NCBI GenBank assembly: GCA_009842205.1
Contig: VYFX01000063.1
Location: 186,001 to 250,000 of the forward strand
Length of the DNA: 64,000 nt
Source of the DNA: Paracoccaceae bacterium
GTDB lineage: Bacteria > Pseudomonadota > Alphaproteobacteria > Rhodobacterales > Rhodobacteraceae
Direction: 5' to 3'
Part shown: piece after piece, positions 47,109-55,477 of the stretch
Layout of the letters: every line of letters begins with the position of its first letter
Numbering within the stretch: position 1 is the stretch's first letter
Made by a program: the position numbers and the translations under genes
The notes under the pieces: generated by a model
Database searches by the model: none
Seen by the model: only the letters and a program-made list of their open reading frames with translations
What the model was told of the DNA's origin: nothing

Positions 47109-47825
47109 ATGCATATTCTGGTACTTCAACATGCCAAGGTCGAACATCCTGGTTCCTTCAGGAAAATGCTACGAGATGATGGACATACCTGGGATCCGAT
47201 TGAGCTTGATGAAGGTGAACAATTGCCTGGTCTGGATGGTTATGATGCTCTTTGGGTCCTTGGTGGACCCATGGATGTCTGGGAAGAGGATATTCACCCA
47301 TGGCTTAAACCTGAAAAGGAATTCATTAGAGAGGCAGTTAAGGAAAGGGGATTGCCCTTCTTGGGGCTATGCCTTGGACATCAATTACTTGCCGAAGCAC
47401 TTGGCGGCAAATGCGGCAAGTCCGAATCCCCCGAAGTCGGGGTCATGGGAGTAGATCTTACTGAAGAAGGAAGCGAAAGTATTTTCTTTGATGGCATACC
47501 GGATACTTTCGACTGTTTGCAGTGGCATGGAGCTGAAGTTCAGCAAATGCCCGAAGGTGCGGTATGTCTGGCAAACTCTCCACTTTGTAAAATCCAGGCA
47601 ATGAGCTGGTACACCCGTGCATTCTCGGTACAGTTTCATTTGGAAGTTGAATCTAATACGGTTGATAACTGGGCTGAAATACCCGCTTACGAATCAGCCT
47701 TGGACAAGGTATTTGGCCAGGGAGGAGTTTCCCGCTTGCGTGGTGATTGCAACCGCGAAATGAAGAATTTTGAATCAATGGCTGAAAGAGTCTATATCAA
47801 TTGGTTACATGCAGCATCCAAATAA
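47109..47825 (+). CDS. Class I glutamine amidotransferase domain protein
   Basis: 238 residues, a single class I GATase domain. The GMP-synthase-like start is MHILVLQHAKVEHPGSFRKMLRDDG; GLDGYDALWVLGGPMDVWE; catalytic FLGLCLGHQLLAEALGGKCGK (Cys near residue 85); and VQFHLEVES with the catalytic His, although HLE replaces the common HPE. It is 64 bases after the gmaS-type gene on the same strand. GATases of this group hydrolyse gamma-glutamyl compounds; here gamma-glutamylamides made by the ligase would be a natural substrate, which is inference. Confidence 0.85.
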   Translation: MHILVLQHAKVEHPGSFRKMLRDDGHTWDPIELDEGEQLPGLDGYDALWVLGGPMDVWEEDIHPWLKPEKEFIREAVKERGLPFLGLCLGHQLLAEALGGKCGKSESPEVGVMGVDLTEEGSESIFFDGIPDTFDCLQWHGAEVQQMPEGAVCLANSPLCKIQAMSWYTRAFSVQFHLEVESNTVDNWAEIPAYESALDKVFGQGGVSRLRGDCNREMKNFESMAERVYINWLHAASK

Positions 47826-48277
47826 TGGGTCAAAAGTTGTCGAAACACTGGATAGGCGTTGACCCCTGGAGATAATAAATTAGTGTTGCCTTAATTTATT
47901 CCTACTCACGGATTTTCTCATCAAGGTGTTAATTCAATTAACACCACTGAAATTGTTCAACGATGTACCAATTACCTTGGATGTAATGCTTATTTCGAGT
48001 TTAAATGGAGATATAAAGAAGGAGTATTTAATCTGTGAGAACATGCGTTATTGAACATCCTTAGAGACTAAGCGAAATAAATTAACCGAGATAATTTATA
48101 CGTTACGACTAAACAGCTTTCATTAGATTTCAGGACACCTTGGTATAAATGATAATTTTTAAATTATAACCAACCGTTCACAAGGGAAGACCAAAATAAT
48201 CTAAACGTAACCACTGGCAACTGATCTTCATAGCCGTGATCAATTCTTCACCAAATTCCTTCATAGTTTTTCCGTTT
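47826..48277. other. 452-base AT-rich region without a recognised gene
   Basis: Between the amidotransferase and the antitoxin gene. It is AT-rich with short direct and inverted A/T runs, and shows no open frame with a familiar product, no tRNA, and no attachment-site-like repeat. It marks the left edge of the toxin-antitoxin/ankyrin insertion in the methylamine cluster. Confidence 0.6.
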
Positions 48278-48625
48278 CTAAGTGGTTACATCAACCTTGG
48301 CATTATCTACCTTGCCAACAGTGAGCTTGAACTCCACACCTTCCATTTGTTTCAGGTATCCAATTATGCTGAAAAGGGATTGGGTCCCCGGATTTCCCTT
48401 TGAAGACAGCATCTGCATTAGGGTCTTGGGTTCCTTACCGAGATCTGCAGCAAGTTTGTTGAACCCAATCGTCGCATTGACATAAGCCCGCAACATCACC
48501 TTGCCGGTATCCAGGTCATTATTGAAAAGGGCCTCAATGGCATCCTGCAAAAGGCCGATACGGAATTCTGGGTCTCGTTCAGCCCGCCTTTTTACCGTTT
48601 CCTTGAAATCTCGAGTGAGGGGCAT
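48278..48625 (-). CDS. Antitoxin of a RelE/HigB-type toxin-antitoxin pair
   Basis: 115 residues, DNA-binding antitoxin-like (COG3636-like). [87 protein letters not shown] shows a helix-turn-helix where [16 protein letters not shown] is the recognition part. It overlaps the 3' end of the toxin reading frame by 47 bases, toxin first. The toxin is broken, so this antitoxin is effectively an orphan, unless it represses itself alone. ATG at 48625. Confidence 0.85.
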   Translation of the reverse strand: MPLTRDFKETVKRRAERDPEFRIGLLQDAIEALFNNDLDTGKVMLRAYVNATIGFNKLAADLGKEPKTLMQMLSSKGNPGTQSLFSIIGYLKQMEGVEFKLTVGKVDNAKVDVTT

Positions 48626-48956
48626 CTTCTATCTCCTTTCGTTTCTTGTAATCAGCCCAAAACACCTGGGCCTGGGCAATATCCCTTGATTGCCGTTTCT
48701 TTGTTCCGCCAGTCAAAAGTATCACGAGTTTTTTGCCGTCAATACCAAAATAAATCCTGTATCAGGGACGTTGATGCATTCTTCGTTCCATGACACCTTT
48801 GCCCACAGACTTTGTATCTCCCAGGTTTCCTTCCTCCGTTCTGGTTAAGGCCTCGTATACCCTCCGGGCAGCTTGGGCATCAAGTCCATCATACCAATCA
48901 TCAAAGGGAGTACGACCCTGTTTGGTTACATAGGATAAAATTGCATATTCGTCCAT
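48579..48956 (-). pseudogene. RelE/HigB-type toxin broken by an in-frame TGA
   Basis: The first part reads MDEYAILSYVTKQGRTPFDDWYDGLDAQAARRVYEALTRTEEGNLGDTKSVGKGVMERRMHQRP, then TGA at 48762-48764, then in the same frame [31 protein letters not shown] and on to a stop at 48579. In Gp49-like toxins (COG3657-like), that place normally reads GPGYR, so the stop replaces the glycine codon (GGA to TGA is one base). The toxin would be cut before its catalytic C-terminal half. The original start is ATG at 48956. A sequencing error remains possible. Confidence 0.85.
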
Positions 48957-49179
48957 GATGGTACAAAATATTATACCATCAAGCAATTACAAGATTCAAC
49001 CGGTTGTAATTTTGTTTCCTGGTAGGTTCAGGCCCCCTGCCCAAAACTGCAATATGGGGGCGGGATTTCAAAGCGACCCAGTGCCCAAATTTGGAAAAAA
49101 ATGTTGAGACATGACAAATTAATTTAATAGAGATACCCTTTATTTCTTTGGGCTCTTTTCAGAACTAAAGAATAGGTAT

Positions 49180-49863
49180 TTACTGTCCTTCAGAAAGTCT
49201 TTCATAAATATTTTTGTCATAAGCCAGATTAGTATTCTCAGATAAAAGATCGAGGGGGATTTTCCCCTGCGAGTCCGGTTCCCTTGGATCAGCCCCGTTA
49301 TCAAGCAAGGTCACAATAATATTCGGATTGCCATTATAGGCAGCTGCAGCGTGTAAAGGTGTCCAACCAATCAAAACAATTTTTGGATTGATTTGTGCTC
49401 CCGCATCAAGTAGTACTTTGATTATCTCTTTATTGGTGTTATAGGCAGCTGCTGAATGCAAAGGGGTCAGCCCCAATTCAGCCTTGGCTTCAATGTTGGC
49501 ACCCGCATCAAGAAAAGTTTTGGTGATTGTGGGGTTGGTGTTATGTGCTGCAGCTATGTGCAAGGGTGTAAATCCCTCACTGCTCTTGGTTTCAATATTA
49601 GCACCTGCATTTATCAGAATAGTGATGATTTCGGGTTCTGGGGTATTGCCAGCAGCCAGATGAAGAGCGGTTAATCCACCAGAAGTGGTTAGTTTTATGA
49701 GAGCAGGCTGTTCATCTAGACACCGTTCAAGATTGGTGGGGATAACTTTTTTGTAGAAATCTCCAGTCAACGAATCATCACAGCTTTGATTTGCTTGAAT
49801 ACTACCAGGTAATCCAGCAAAGATTATTAAAAAACCAAGAATCGGATACAGTTGTTTGTTCAT
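49180..49863 (-). CDS. Secreted ankyrin-repeat protein
   Basis: 227 residues. Signal peptide LYPILGFLIIFAGLPGSIQA, a short Cys-containing region, then about five ankyrin repeats with the typical TPLHLAAA-type core: GLTALHLAAGNTPEPEI, GFTPLHIAAAHNTNPTI, GLTPLHSAAAYNTNKEI, GWTPLHAAAAYNGNPNI and a last degenerate GKIPLDLLSEN. Ankyrin repeats bind proteins, so this is probably a periplasmic or exported protein-binding factor; the partner is unknown. The ATG at 49863 is preferred to GTG at 49875. It sits with the toxin-antitoxin genes in the AT-rich insertion. Confidence 0.85.
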   Translation of the reverse strand: MNKQLYPILGFLIIFAGLPGSIQANQSCDDSLTGDFYKKVIPTNLERCLDEQPALIKLTTSGGLTALHLAAGNTPEPEIITILINAGANIETKSSEGFTPLHIAAAHNTNPTITKTFLDAGANIEAKAELGLTPLHSAAAYNTNKEIIKVLLDAGAQINPKIVLIGWTPLHAAAAYNGNPNIIVTLLDNGADPREPDSQGKIPLDLLSENTNLAYDKNIYERLSEGQ

Positions 49864-49914
49864 AGAAAAGCTCACTAAAATAATATCTCTCGTGGAAAGA
49901 AATTGTTTGTTAAT

Positions 49915-50592
49915 TCAGGTGGCAGATGCCCTTGTCAAGGATAGTCTGGCAGTTTCAAGATGTTCCTTCATCCGTTCGGCTGCAAGTTCAGGCTCCCTGA
50001 ATTTGATCGCATCCAGTATTTGTCGGTGCTGCAGATTGTATTGGTAAATTATGTTGGGCTCAAGTGTAAGTTTTCTCATTCGGGTCCATGACTGGTTCCC
50101 TCGAACCGAATTGATTTGCATGGCGATCCATTCAAGCAGGGGATTGCCTGTGGTAGCAACCAGTTTCATATGAAATTGTGTGTCCAGATTGGCAAAGGCA
50201 ACAGCATCATTTACCTTGGTTTCCATGGAATCCAAGATACCGGATATTTCGAGAATGTCTATGGGACGCGCATTCAGAACCGACAATCTGCAAATATGTG
50301 GTTCAAAAGCAAAACGTGCATCCATCAATTCGAGGGGGCGAGCTGATTCGAAAATGGGCTGACGAAAACTTTTGGTGTTGAACCTAACGTAGGTTCCACT
50401 GTTATTCGCGATGGCTACCAAACCCTCACTCTCAAGCTGTCCAAGGGCCTTTCTAATGGTTCCCCTAGATGCTTTCATTTTTTCTGCCAACTCCCTTTCC
50501 GGAGGAAAGCGGTCATTCATCTTGTAACCACCGGCGTATATTTCCCCACGCAATTGAGCTGCAATGTCAGAGTATGATTTTCGTTTTTCCAT
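49915..50592 (-). CDS. GntR/FadR-family transcriptional regulator
   Basis: 225 residues from the ATG at 50592. N-terminal winged helix: SDIAAQLRGEIYAGGYKMNDRFPPERELAEKMKASRGTIRKALGQLESEGLVAIANNSGTYV, followed by a C-terminal FCD-type helical ligand domain (LMDARFAFEPHICRLSVLNA, FHMKLVATTGNPLL). It probably represses the divergently transcribed operon at 50753 and releases it when a small organic acid or amine intermediate is bound. The longer frame upstream has a hydrophobic start unlikely in a regulator. Confidence 0.9.
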   Translation of the reverse strand: MEKRKSYSDIAAQLRGEIYAGGYKMNDRFPPERELAEKMKASRGTIRKALGQLESEGLVAIANNSGTYVRFNTKSFRQPIFESARPLELMDARFAFEPHICRLSVLNARPIDILEISGILDSMETKVNDAVAFANLDTQFHMKLVATTGNPLLEWIAMQINSVRGNQSWTRMRKLTLEPNIIYQYNLQHRQILDAIKFREPELAAERMKEHLETARLSLTRASAT

Positions 50593-50662
50593 ACAATCAA
50601 ACCAAATTAACAAACCAAAAATATACCAAAATAGGAAAAAAATCAATAAATGGCTTTTTTTT

Positions 50663-50671
50663 GGTTTAACC
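50663..50671. promoter_or_regulatory. GGTTTAACC palindrome, candidate GntR operator
   Basis: Lies in the divergent gap between the GntR gene and the oxidoreductase gene. The context TGGTTTAACC fits the TGGTnnnACCA form used by FadR-type GntR proteins except at the last base. A second GGTT half-site (AATTGGTTCATT) is 20 bases downstream. Inference. Confidence 0.4.
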
Positions 50672-50752
50672 TACTAGGAAATTGGTTCATTTTAAGATAT
50701 TCAATATGCGTAAATTGAACTTAATGATAATTTTGGTTTTGGCGGAGGATTA

Positions 50753-52096
50753 ATGGCCATTCCTGAACATGTAGAATTTGTAATTATTGGTGCCGGAATT
50801 CATGGACTCTCCACGTCATGGAGATTGGCACAAAAGCTTATTGACAAAGGTGAAGAGGTTGATGGCAGAATAGTTGTTCTTGATAAATCCGGCATTGCCT
50901 CTGGTGCTTCAGGTATTGCCTGCGGAGTTGTAAGAAACAATTATTTCCAACCCGCCATGCGAAGGCTTATGGCACATTCCGTGGATGTTTGGGAATCCGA
51001 TCCCGAAGGTCTGAGCTATCATCCGGTTGGATATATGCAGATATCATGCGAGGCCATGAGGGAAGATGTACGAACAATCTTTGAACAGCAACAGGAAATA
51101 GGATACGAAAGTGTTTTCATAGAAGGTGAAAATGCTTCCACGAATTACATGAGAGGCATGTTCGAGGATTGGCAGGCAAAAAACATTACCTCGGTTCTGC
51201 ATGAAAAAAGAGGTGGTTACTCCAACAATACCAAGGCAATGTATGGATTGTCGGCAAAAGTGGAGAAACTCGGGGTACGAATAATTTCAGGGATAGAAGT
51301 CAAGGGGTTTGTGACTGATTCGACATCGAATGCAGTTTCCACGGTAGTTACAGATAAGGGTGATATAACCTGCGAGCAGATAGTTATTGGTGCCGGTCCC
51401 TGGGTTAGGGATTTTTGGTCCATGCTTGATCTTCCCAAGCAGATTACAGTGAAGGATCTGGATGGGGAAATTCACAAGAATGTTGATATGTGGAGATATT
51501 GGCAGTTGGAAGAGGGTGTTCTTACTGTTCCACCCGAAGCCCTTCTGACTGATGATGGCAAAATGCCACCGGTAATCCACGTGGACACTGATGCACCCCT
51601 CTACTCTGATGTTGACGGTTCGGTAATTACAGAGGAAATGTGGGGCATTTACTATAAGCCGGATTGGCATTTTGGTGGAGTTCAGGGAGGCGCTTCTCCC
51701 TACAAGGTGAATACACCGGTTGATGAAGTGGCGATAGACCCCTACGGCCCCTCAAGTCCAGAGTTTGTTTCCAGTCAGGAATTTGCTCATATGTGGGTTT
51801 CGGCATTGGCCCATTGTCACAAGCGATTTGAGGGAACCATGCCCAAATACCATAGAGAACCATCTGGTGGAATAGGATGTTTTACACCTGACAGTTTTCC
51901 GGTATTTGATAAATTCAATGAAAATGTGTTTATAATTGCAGATTCCAATCACGGTTGGAAAATGCTAGGTGTTGGTCACCTTGTGGCCGATGAAGTTATG
52001 GGTGAGAATCAGGAATTGCTGGAGCCATTCAGGTTTTCCCGTTTTGAAAAAGGGGAATTGCACCCCGTTTCAAACAGTCCATACCCTTGGAGTTAG
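50753..52096 (+). CDS. FAD-dependent oxidoreductase of the DAO/sarcosine oxidase beta family
   Basis: 447 residues. N-terminal FAD fold VEFVIIGAGIHGLSTSWRLA, the conserved GIACGVVRNNYFQPAMRRLMAHSV, and a central QIVIGAGPWVRDF. C-terminal GGIGCFTPDSFPVFDKFNENVFIIADSNHGWKMLGVGHLVA is family-like. DAO-type flavoproteins oxidise amino or N-methyl groups of amino acids. It is the first gene of the 10-kb operon, with a strong GGAGG ribosome site and a GntR regulator upstream. It has no adjacent delta, alpha or gamma partner, so it probably works alone or with the folate-domain fusion at 58,693. Confidence 0.85.
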   Translation: MAIPEHVEFVIIGAGIHGLSTSWRLAQKLIDKGEEVDGRIVVLDKSGIASGASGIACGVVRNNYFQPAMRRLMAHSVDVWESDPEGLSYHPVGYMQISCEAMREDVRTIFEQQQEIGYESVFIEGENASTNYMRGMFEDWQAKNITSVLHEKRGGYSNNTKAMYGLSAKVEKLGVRIISGIEVKGFVTDSTSNAVSTVVTDKGDITCEQIVIGAGPWVRDFWSMLDLPKQITVKDLDGEIHKNVDMWRYWQLEEGVLTVPPEALLTDDGKMPPVIHVDTDAPLYSDVDGSVITEEMWGIYYKPDWHFGGVQGGASPYKVNTPVDEVAIDPYGPSSPEFVSSQEFAHMWVSALAHCHKRFEGTMPKYHREPSGGIGCFTPDSFPVFDKFNENVFIIADSNHGWKMLGVGHLVADEVMGENQELLEPFRFSRFEKGELHPVSNSPYPWS

Positions 52097-52117
52097 AAAA
52101 GTAAAATAGGAGGAAGT

Positions 52118-53596
52118 ATGCCAGAAATGGATATCGAAAAATTTGTTAATGCCCCTGGTCGGGATGAACAGGTCAAGGAGGTAAGGGCAAAAATTGATGC
52201 CTTGGGTGTCGAGTACATTTACCTTCAATTTGTCTCGGTAACCGGGAAAATTATGGGCAAGGGCATTCCTGCAGACCACTGGGAAAGAATTGCCAAAAAG
52301 GGTTTTCAACTGGTTTACGGTGCAACCGTAAACCTGTTTACGAATCGTCATGGCGATTATCTGGGTTATGGACCTGAGGCTGCCGAACTGGTAGGTATAC
52401 CCGAACCTGAAACCATGATGCAATTGCCATGGGAACCGAAGATTGCCAGGTTTTATTGCACCCTTTTCCGAAACAGGGAAGAACCGGAGGATCCAGGTGC
52501 ATTTCTGACTGCCGATTGCAGGGGCAATTTGCGACGTCTCCATGATGAGTTCCAGAACAAGCATGGCTTGCAGCTGAGGATGGGTACCGAACCTGAAATG
52601 ATGTGGCTGAAAAGGGGTGAGGATGGAAAACCTGCAGGGGGATTCTCCAAACCGTTCTGTTATCACATCGATCAATTTGAATCACTACGTCCGGTTTACA
52701 TGAAGGTTATCGAATATGCCCGCAAGATGGGGCTGGACATGATTCAGGGAGACCATGAAGATGCTCCCGGGCAGTTGGAACTCAACTGGGAGTTTGATGA
52801 CGTACTGAAGAATGCTGACCGTCTTTCAACCTACCGGCAAATTTGTGCCCAGGTTGCCAGGGAGTTCAATCTGATTGCCTGTTTCATGTCAAAACCGTTC
52901 ATGGGTGTTTCTGCTTCCGGTTGTCATCACAATCTCTCGCTTTGGAGAGGCGGTGAACAATCATTCAGAAGGGTAGGCAATGATCCGCACAACCTACCAG
53001 GCATGAAAGACAATTACATGTATACGGTTGGTGGTGAAAACACCTTCATGCCCGATTCGGATAATCCCAGAATGCCCGGCAAGGTTGGATTGATGGCCAT
53101 CGGTGGAATTGTCAATCACCTCAGGGCATTGACAGCCGTTGGTTCATCTACTGTAAATTCATATCGTAGGCTTTGGGATACTGGCTTCTGGGCACCTGTC
53201 TTTGCCGATTGGGGCTTTCAAAATAGAACCACCGGTTTGCGGGTATCCGCACCCGGAAGGTTTGAATACAGGTCGGTTGATTCAATGGTAAATCCCTACC
53301 TTATGGGGTCGGTCATTCTGGCTGCTGTCAGGGATGGTATAGAAAACAACCTTGATCCTGGCGAACCCGAGGAAAGAAACATTTATGAGGCAATTCAAGC
53401 CGGCAAGGATGTCCGCAAACTACCGATGTCACTTGGTGAAGCCCTTGAAGCCCTAGCCAATGATGAAATCATTCAAGGTGGCATGCCTGGTGAAATGTAC
53501 CGCTTGTATCATGAATACAAAACCGATGAGTGGGAGCGGTTCATGCATACGGTCTCCGATTGGGATCAGGAAGAATACATCGACTGTTTGCCATAA
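52118..53596 (+). CDS. Glutamine-synthetase-like ligase (second, longer type)
   Basis: 492 residues, GS superfamily. YIYLQFVSVTGKIMGKGIP at the start, then LRMGTEPEMMW, IQGDHEDAPGQLELNWEFDD, VSASGCHHNLSLWRGG, NSYRRLWDTGFWAP and FEYRSVDSMVNPYL. These hold the metal and ATP ligands, so it should be active. It differs from the gmaS-like protein at 45,767 in length, an N-terminal extension and insertions near residue 295 (DNYMYTVGG). It would ligate glutamate to an amine or amino-containing compound. It is 21 bases after the oxidoreductase gene. The substrate is unknown. Confidence 0.82.
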   Translation: MPEMDIEKFVNAPGRDEQVKEVRAKIDALGVEYIYLQFVSVTGKIMGKGIPADHWERIAKKGFQLVYGATVNLFTNRHGDYLGYGPEAAELVGIPEPETMMQLPWEPKIARFYCTLFRNREEPEDPGAFLTADCRGNLRRLHDEFQNKHGLQLRMGTEPEMMWLKRGEDGKPAGGFSKPFCYHIDQFESLRPVYMKVIEYARKMGLDMIQGDHEDAPGQLELNWEFDDVLKNADRLSTYRQICAQVAREFNLIACFMSKPFMGVSASGCHHNLSLWRGGEQSFRRVGNDPHNLPGMKDNYMYTVGGENTFMPDSDNPRMPGKVGLMAIGGIVNHLRALTAVGSSTVNSYRRLWDTGFWAPVFADWGFQNRTTGLRVSAPGRFEYRSVDSMVNPYLMGSVILAAVRDGIENNLDPGEPEERNIYEAIQAGKDVRKLPMSLGEALEALANDEIIQGGMPGEMYRLYHEYKTDEWERFMHTVSDWDQEEYIDCLP

Positions 53597-53611
53597 ATAT
53601 AAATCATAGGT

Positions 53612-53633
53612 CAGGGTGTGATAGTGCACCCTG
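53612..53633 (+). promoter_or_regulatory. Intercistronic hairpin between the ligase and GATase genes
   Basis: CAGGGTG/CACCCTG stem of 7 bp with an 8-base loop, 15 bases after the ligase stop. No T-run. The only long gap (70 bases) in the otherwise tight operon, so it may tune expression of the glutamate-synthase part. Confidence 0.45.
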
Positions 53634-53666
53634 GCTATCACTAAAGCATTTTGGGAGTATTTTGAA

Positions 53667-54599
53667 ATGTGTGGAATTGCAGGGATAATTCATCGGGGAA
53701 AATCTTCTGGTGTCGGTTCTGAAATGACTGATATGCTTCAGGCTCTGAAGCACAGGGGACCTGATTCAACAGGTTATGCCATTTATGGCGACATTGGTGA
53801 TGGCGACCTGATCATGAGGGTAAAGGTTGCTGAACGCGAGGATTTGGACAAGGGCAGCAAAATCAAGTCCTTGATTCGTGAGCGTATCGGAGAGGTGGAA
53901 AATATAGTCAAAGAGCATGCAACTATCAGATCCAAGGATCAGGCTACTGATTATGCCCTTCGATATGTCCTTTCAATCAAGGATAAACCGGCCGAGATGG
54001 CAGCAACCATCGAGGAAGTTGAAGGGGTGGAAATTCTTTCCCTAGGTAGAAGACTGGAATTGGTGAAGGACTTGGGTGATGCTGCCGAAGTGGCCTCGGA
54101 TTACGATTTGAAATCATTCAATGGCACGCATGCAATAGGGCATACCAGGATGGCAACCGAATCAGATGTCGATATTCGATCGGCGCATCCCTACTGGGCA
54201 TTTCCTTACAACGATATTTCAGTTGTTCACAATGGCCAAATTACCAATTACTGGATCATGCGGAGGGAAATGGAACGAATGGGGCATAGATTCATGTCGA
54301 ATTGTGACTCCGAACTTCTTGCCGTTTACACCGCGCACAATCTTTCGAATGGTGAAACACTTGAAGAAAGCCTGACCAAGTCAATTCATGAAATCGATGG
54401 TGTCTTTACCTACCTGGTTGCAACCAGGGACGAACTTGGAATGGCCAAGGACACAATGGCAGCAAAACCGTTGGTTCTCTATGAGAGTGACGATTTGATT
54501 GCCATGGCATCGGAGGAAGTTGCAATACGGTCAATCCTTCCTCAGGAAATTGATACCTATGATCCCTATGACGAAGAGGTACGTGTATGGCACACCTAA
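53667..54599 (+). CDS. mgsA: Class II glutamine amidotransferase (GlxB/MgsA type)
   Basis: 310 residues. Starts MCGIAGIIHRG with the N-terminal nucleophile Cys (after Met removal) of class II GATases; GTHAIGHTRMATESDVDIRSAHPYWAFPYNDISVVHNGQITN matches the glutamate-synthase/GlxB glutaminase. In the N-methylglutamate pathway this subunit, called MgsA, liberates an amine from gamma-glutamylmethylamide or glutamine. It overlaps the next gene by 13 bases. Naming follows homology to MgsA/GlxB; the substrate in this operon is not established. Confidence 0.8.
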   Translation: MCGIAGIIHRGKSSGVGSEMTDMLQALKHRGPDSTGYAIYGDIGDGDLIMRVKVAEREDLDKGSKIKSLIRERIGEVENIVKEHATIRSKDQATDYALRYVLSIKDKPAEMAATIEEVEGVEILSLGRRLELVKDLGDAAEVASDYDLKSFNGTHAIGHTRMATESDVDIRSAHPYWAFPYNDISVVHNGQITNYWIMRREMERMGHRFMSNCDSELLAVYTAHNLSNGETLEESLTKSIHEIDGVFTYLVATRDELGMAKDTMAAKPLVLYESDDLIAMASEEVAIRSILPQEIDTYDPYDEEVRVWHT

Positions 54600-55456
54600 G
54601 TGATTCTGAATTGAAAGAACTGACCCAGGAGGAACGGGTCAAGGCTCTTGGAATGACCACGGAGCAATTGACCGGAAGGTCAATGGCTATTGAGTTTGAT
54701 CCTGATGAAAAATCAAGATTTGTTTATCCATGGGCTCCGGACGTGGATTACAACAAGCGCACTGAAATTGATGCGGATGATGGACCAACCACGGAAATAA
54801 ACACCCGAATCAGAAATCTGATGGCCGAAGGTTATGGATCCATAGTTATCAAGAACCCAAGGGGCAAACACGGTCTTGGGGTCGGCATTCTCAACCGTCT
54901 GAACCTGATTTTTGAAGGATCCTTGGGTTATTTCGCCGTCGGTCTCAATGATGGTCCCAATGTCAGGATCAATGGCCGGGTAGGCTGGTCCTGTGGTGAA
55001 AACATGATGTCGGGTTCAATTGTTGTCGAAAAGAATGCCGGTTCAACCTTTGGTGCAGCCATCAGGGGTGGCGATCTTGTCTGCAAGGGGTCCGTGGGGT
55101 CCAGAACAGGTATAGACATGAAGGGCGGTACCATCATTGTCGGTGGTGATACCGGGGCCCTTTCGGGTTTCATGATGCAACGGGGACGTATGATCGTTTG
55201 CGGCAATGCCGGCAAGAATCTGGGTGACTCCATGTATGATGGTACCATCTATATCGGAGGCAAGATTCAGAGTTTGGGCGTTGATGCGGTTCCAGCAGAA
55301 TTGACCGAACTGGACAAGAGCTGGTTACATCGTAAACTCAGCCTTTACGGTATGGTACCCGAGCAGGGAATCGATCATTTCACCAAGATCGTGGCCGGCA
55401 AGCAGTTGTGGAACTACGATAATCTGGAACCAACCGAGAAAAAATTGATTTTATAA
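54587..55456 (+). CDS. mgsB: GltB C-terminal domain-like protein (GlxC/MgsB type)
   Basis: 289 residues. A right-handed beta-helix-like repeat of glycine-rich units (GSIVIKNPRGKHGLGVGILN, GRVGWSCGENMMSGSIVVEKNAGSTFGAAIRGGDLVCKG, GGTIIVGGDTGALSGFMMQRGRMIVCGNAGKNLGDSMYDGTIYIGG) is the GXGXG domain found at the end of the glutamate synthase large subunit. Its start lies inside the 3' end of the preceding gene. It is one of three separated pieces of a glutamate-synthase-like enzyme. It supports the fold of the FMN subunit. Confidence 0.85.
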   Translation: MAHLSDSELKELTQEERVKALGMTTEQLTGRSMAIEFDPDEKSRFVYPWAPDVDYNKRTEIDADDGPTTEINTRIRNLMAEGYGSIVIKNPRGKHGLGVGILNRLNLIFEGSLGYFAVGLNDGPNVRINGRVGWSCGENMMSGSIVVEKNAGSTFGAAIRGGDLVCKGSVGSRTGIDMKGGTIIVGGDTGALSGFMMQRGRMIVCGNAGKNLGDSMYDGTIYIGGKIQSLGVDAVPAELTELDKSWLHRKLSLYGMVPEQGIDHFTKIVAGKQLWNYDNLEPTEKKLIL

Positions 55457-55477
55457 ATTCAACAGGAGACAACCGGA

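Noticed and set aside
47826-48277. tRNA or attachment site in the empty stretch
   Set aside because: No cloverleaf-like conserved bases and no repeated ends were found.
48762-48764. TGA read as selenocysteine or a recoded codon
   Set aside because: No selenocysteine hairpin seen, TGA ends several good genes here (purA, hflC), and the site is normally glycine.
49032-49061. GC-rich hairpin GCCCCC/GGGGGC as a terminator
   Set aside because: 18-base loop and no T-run; weak.
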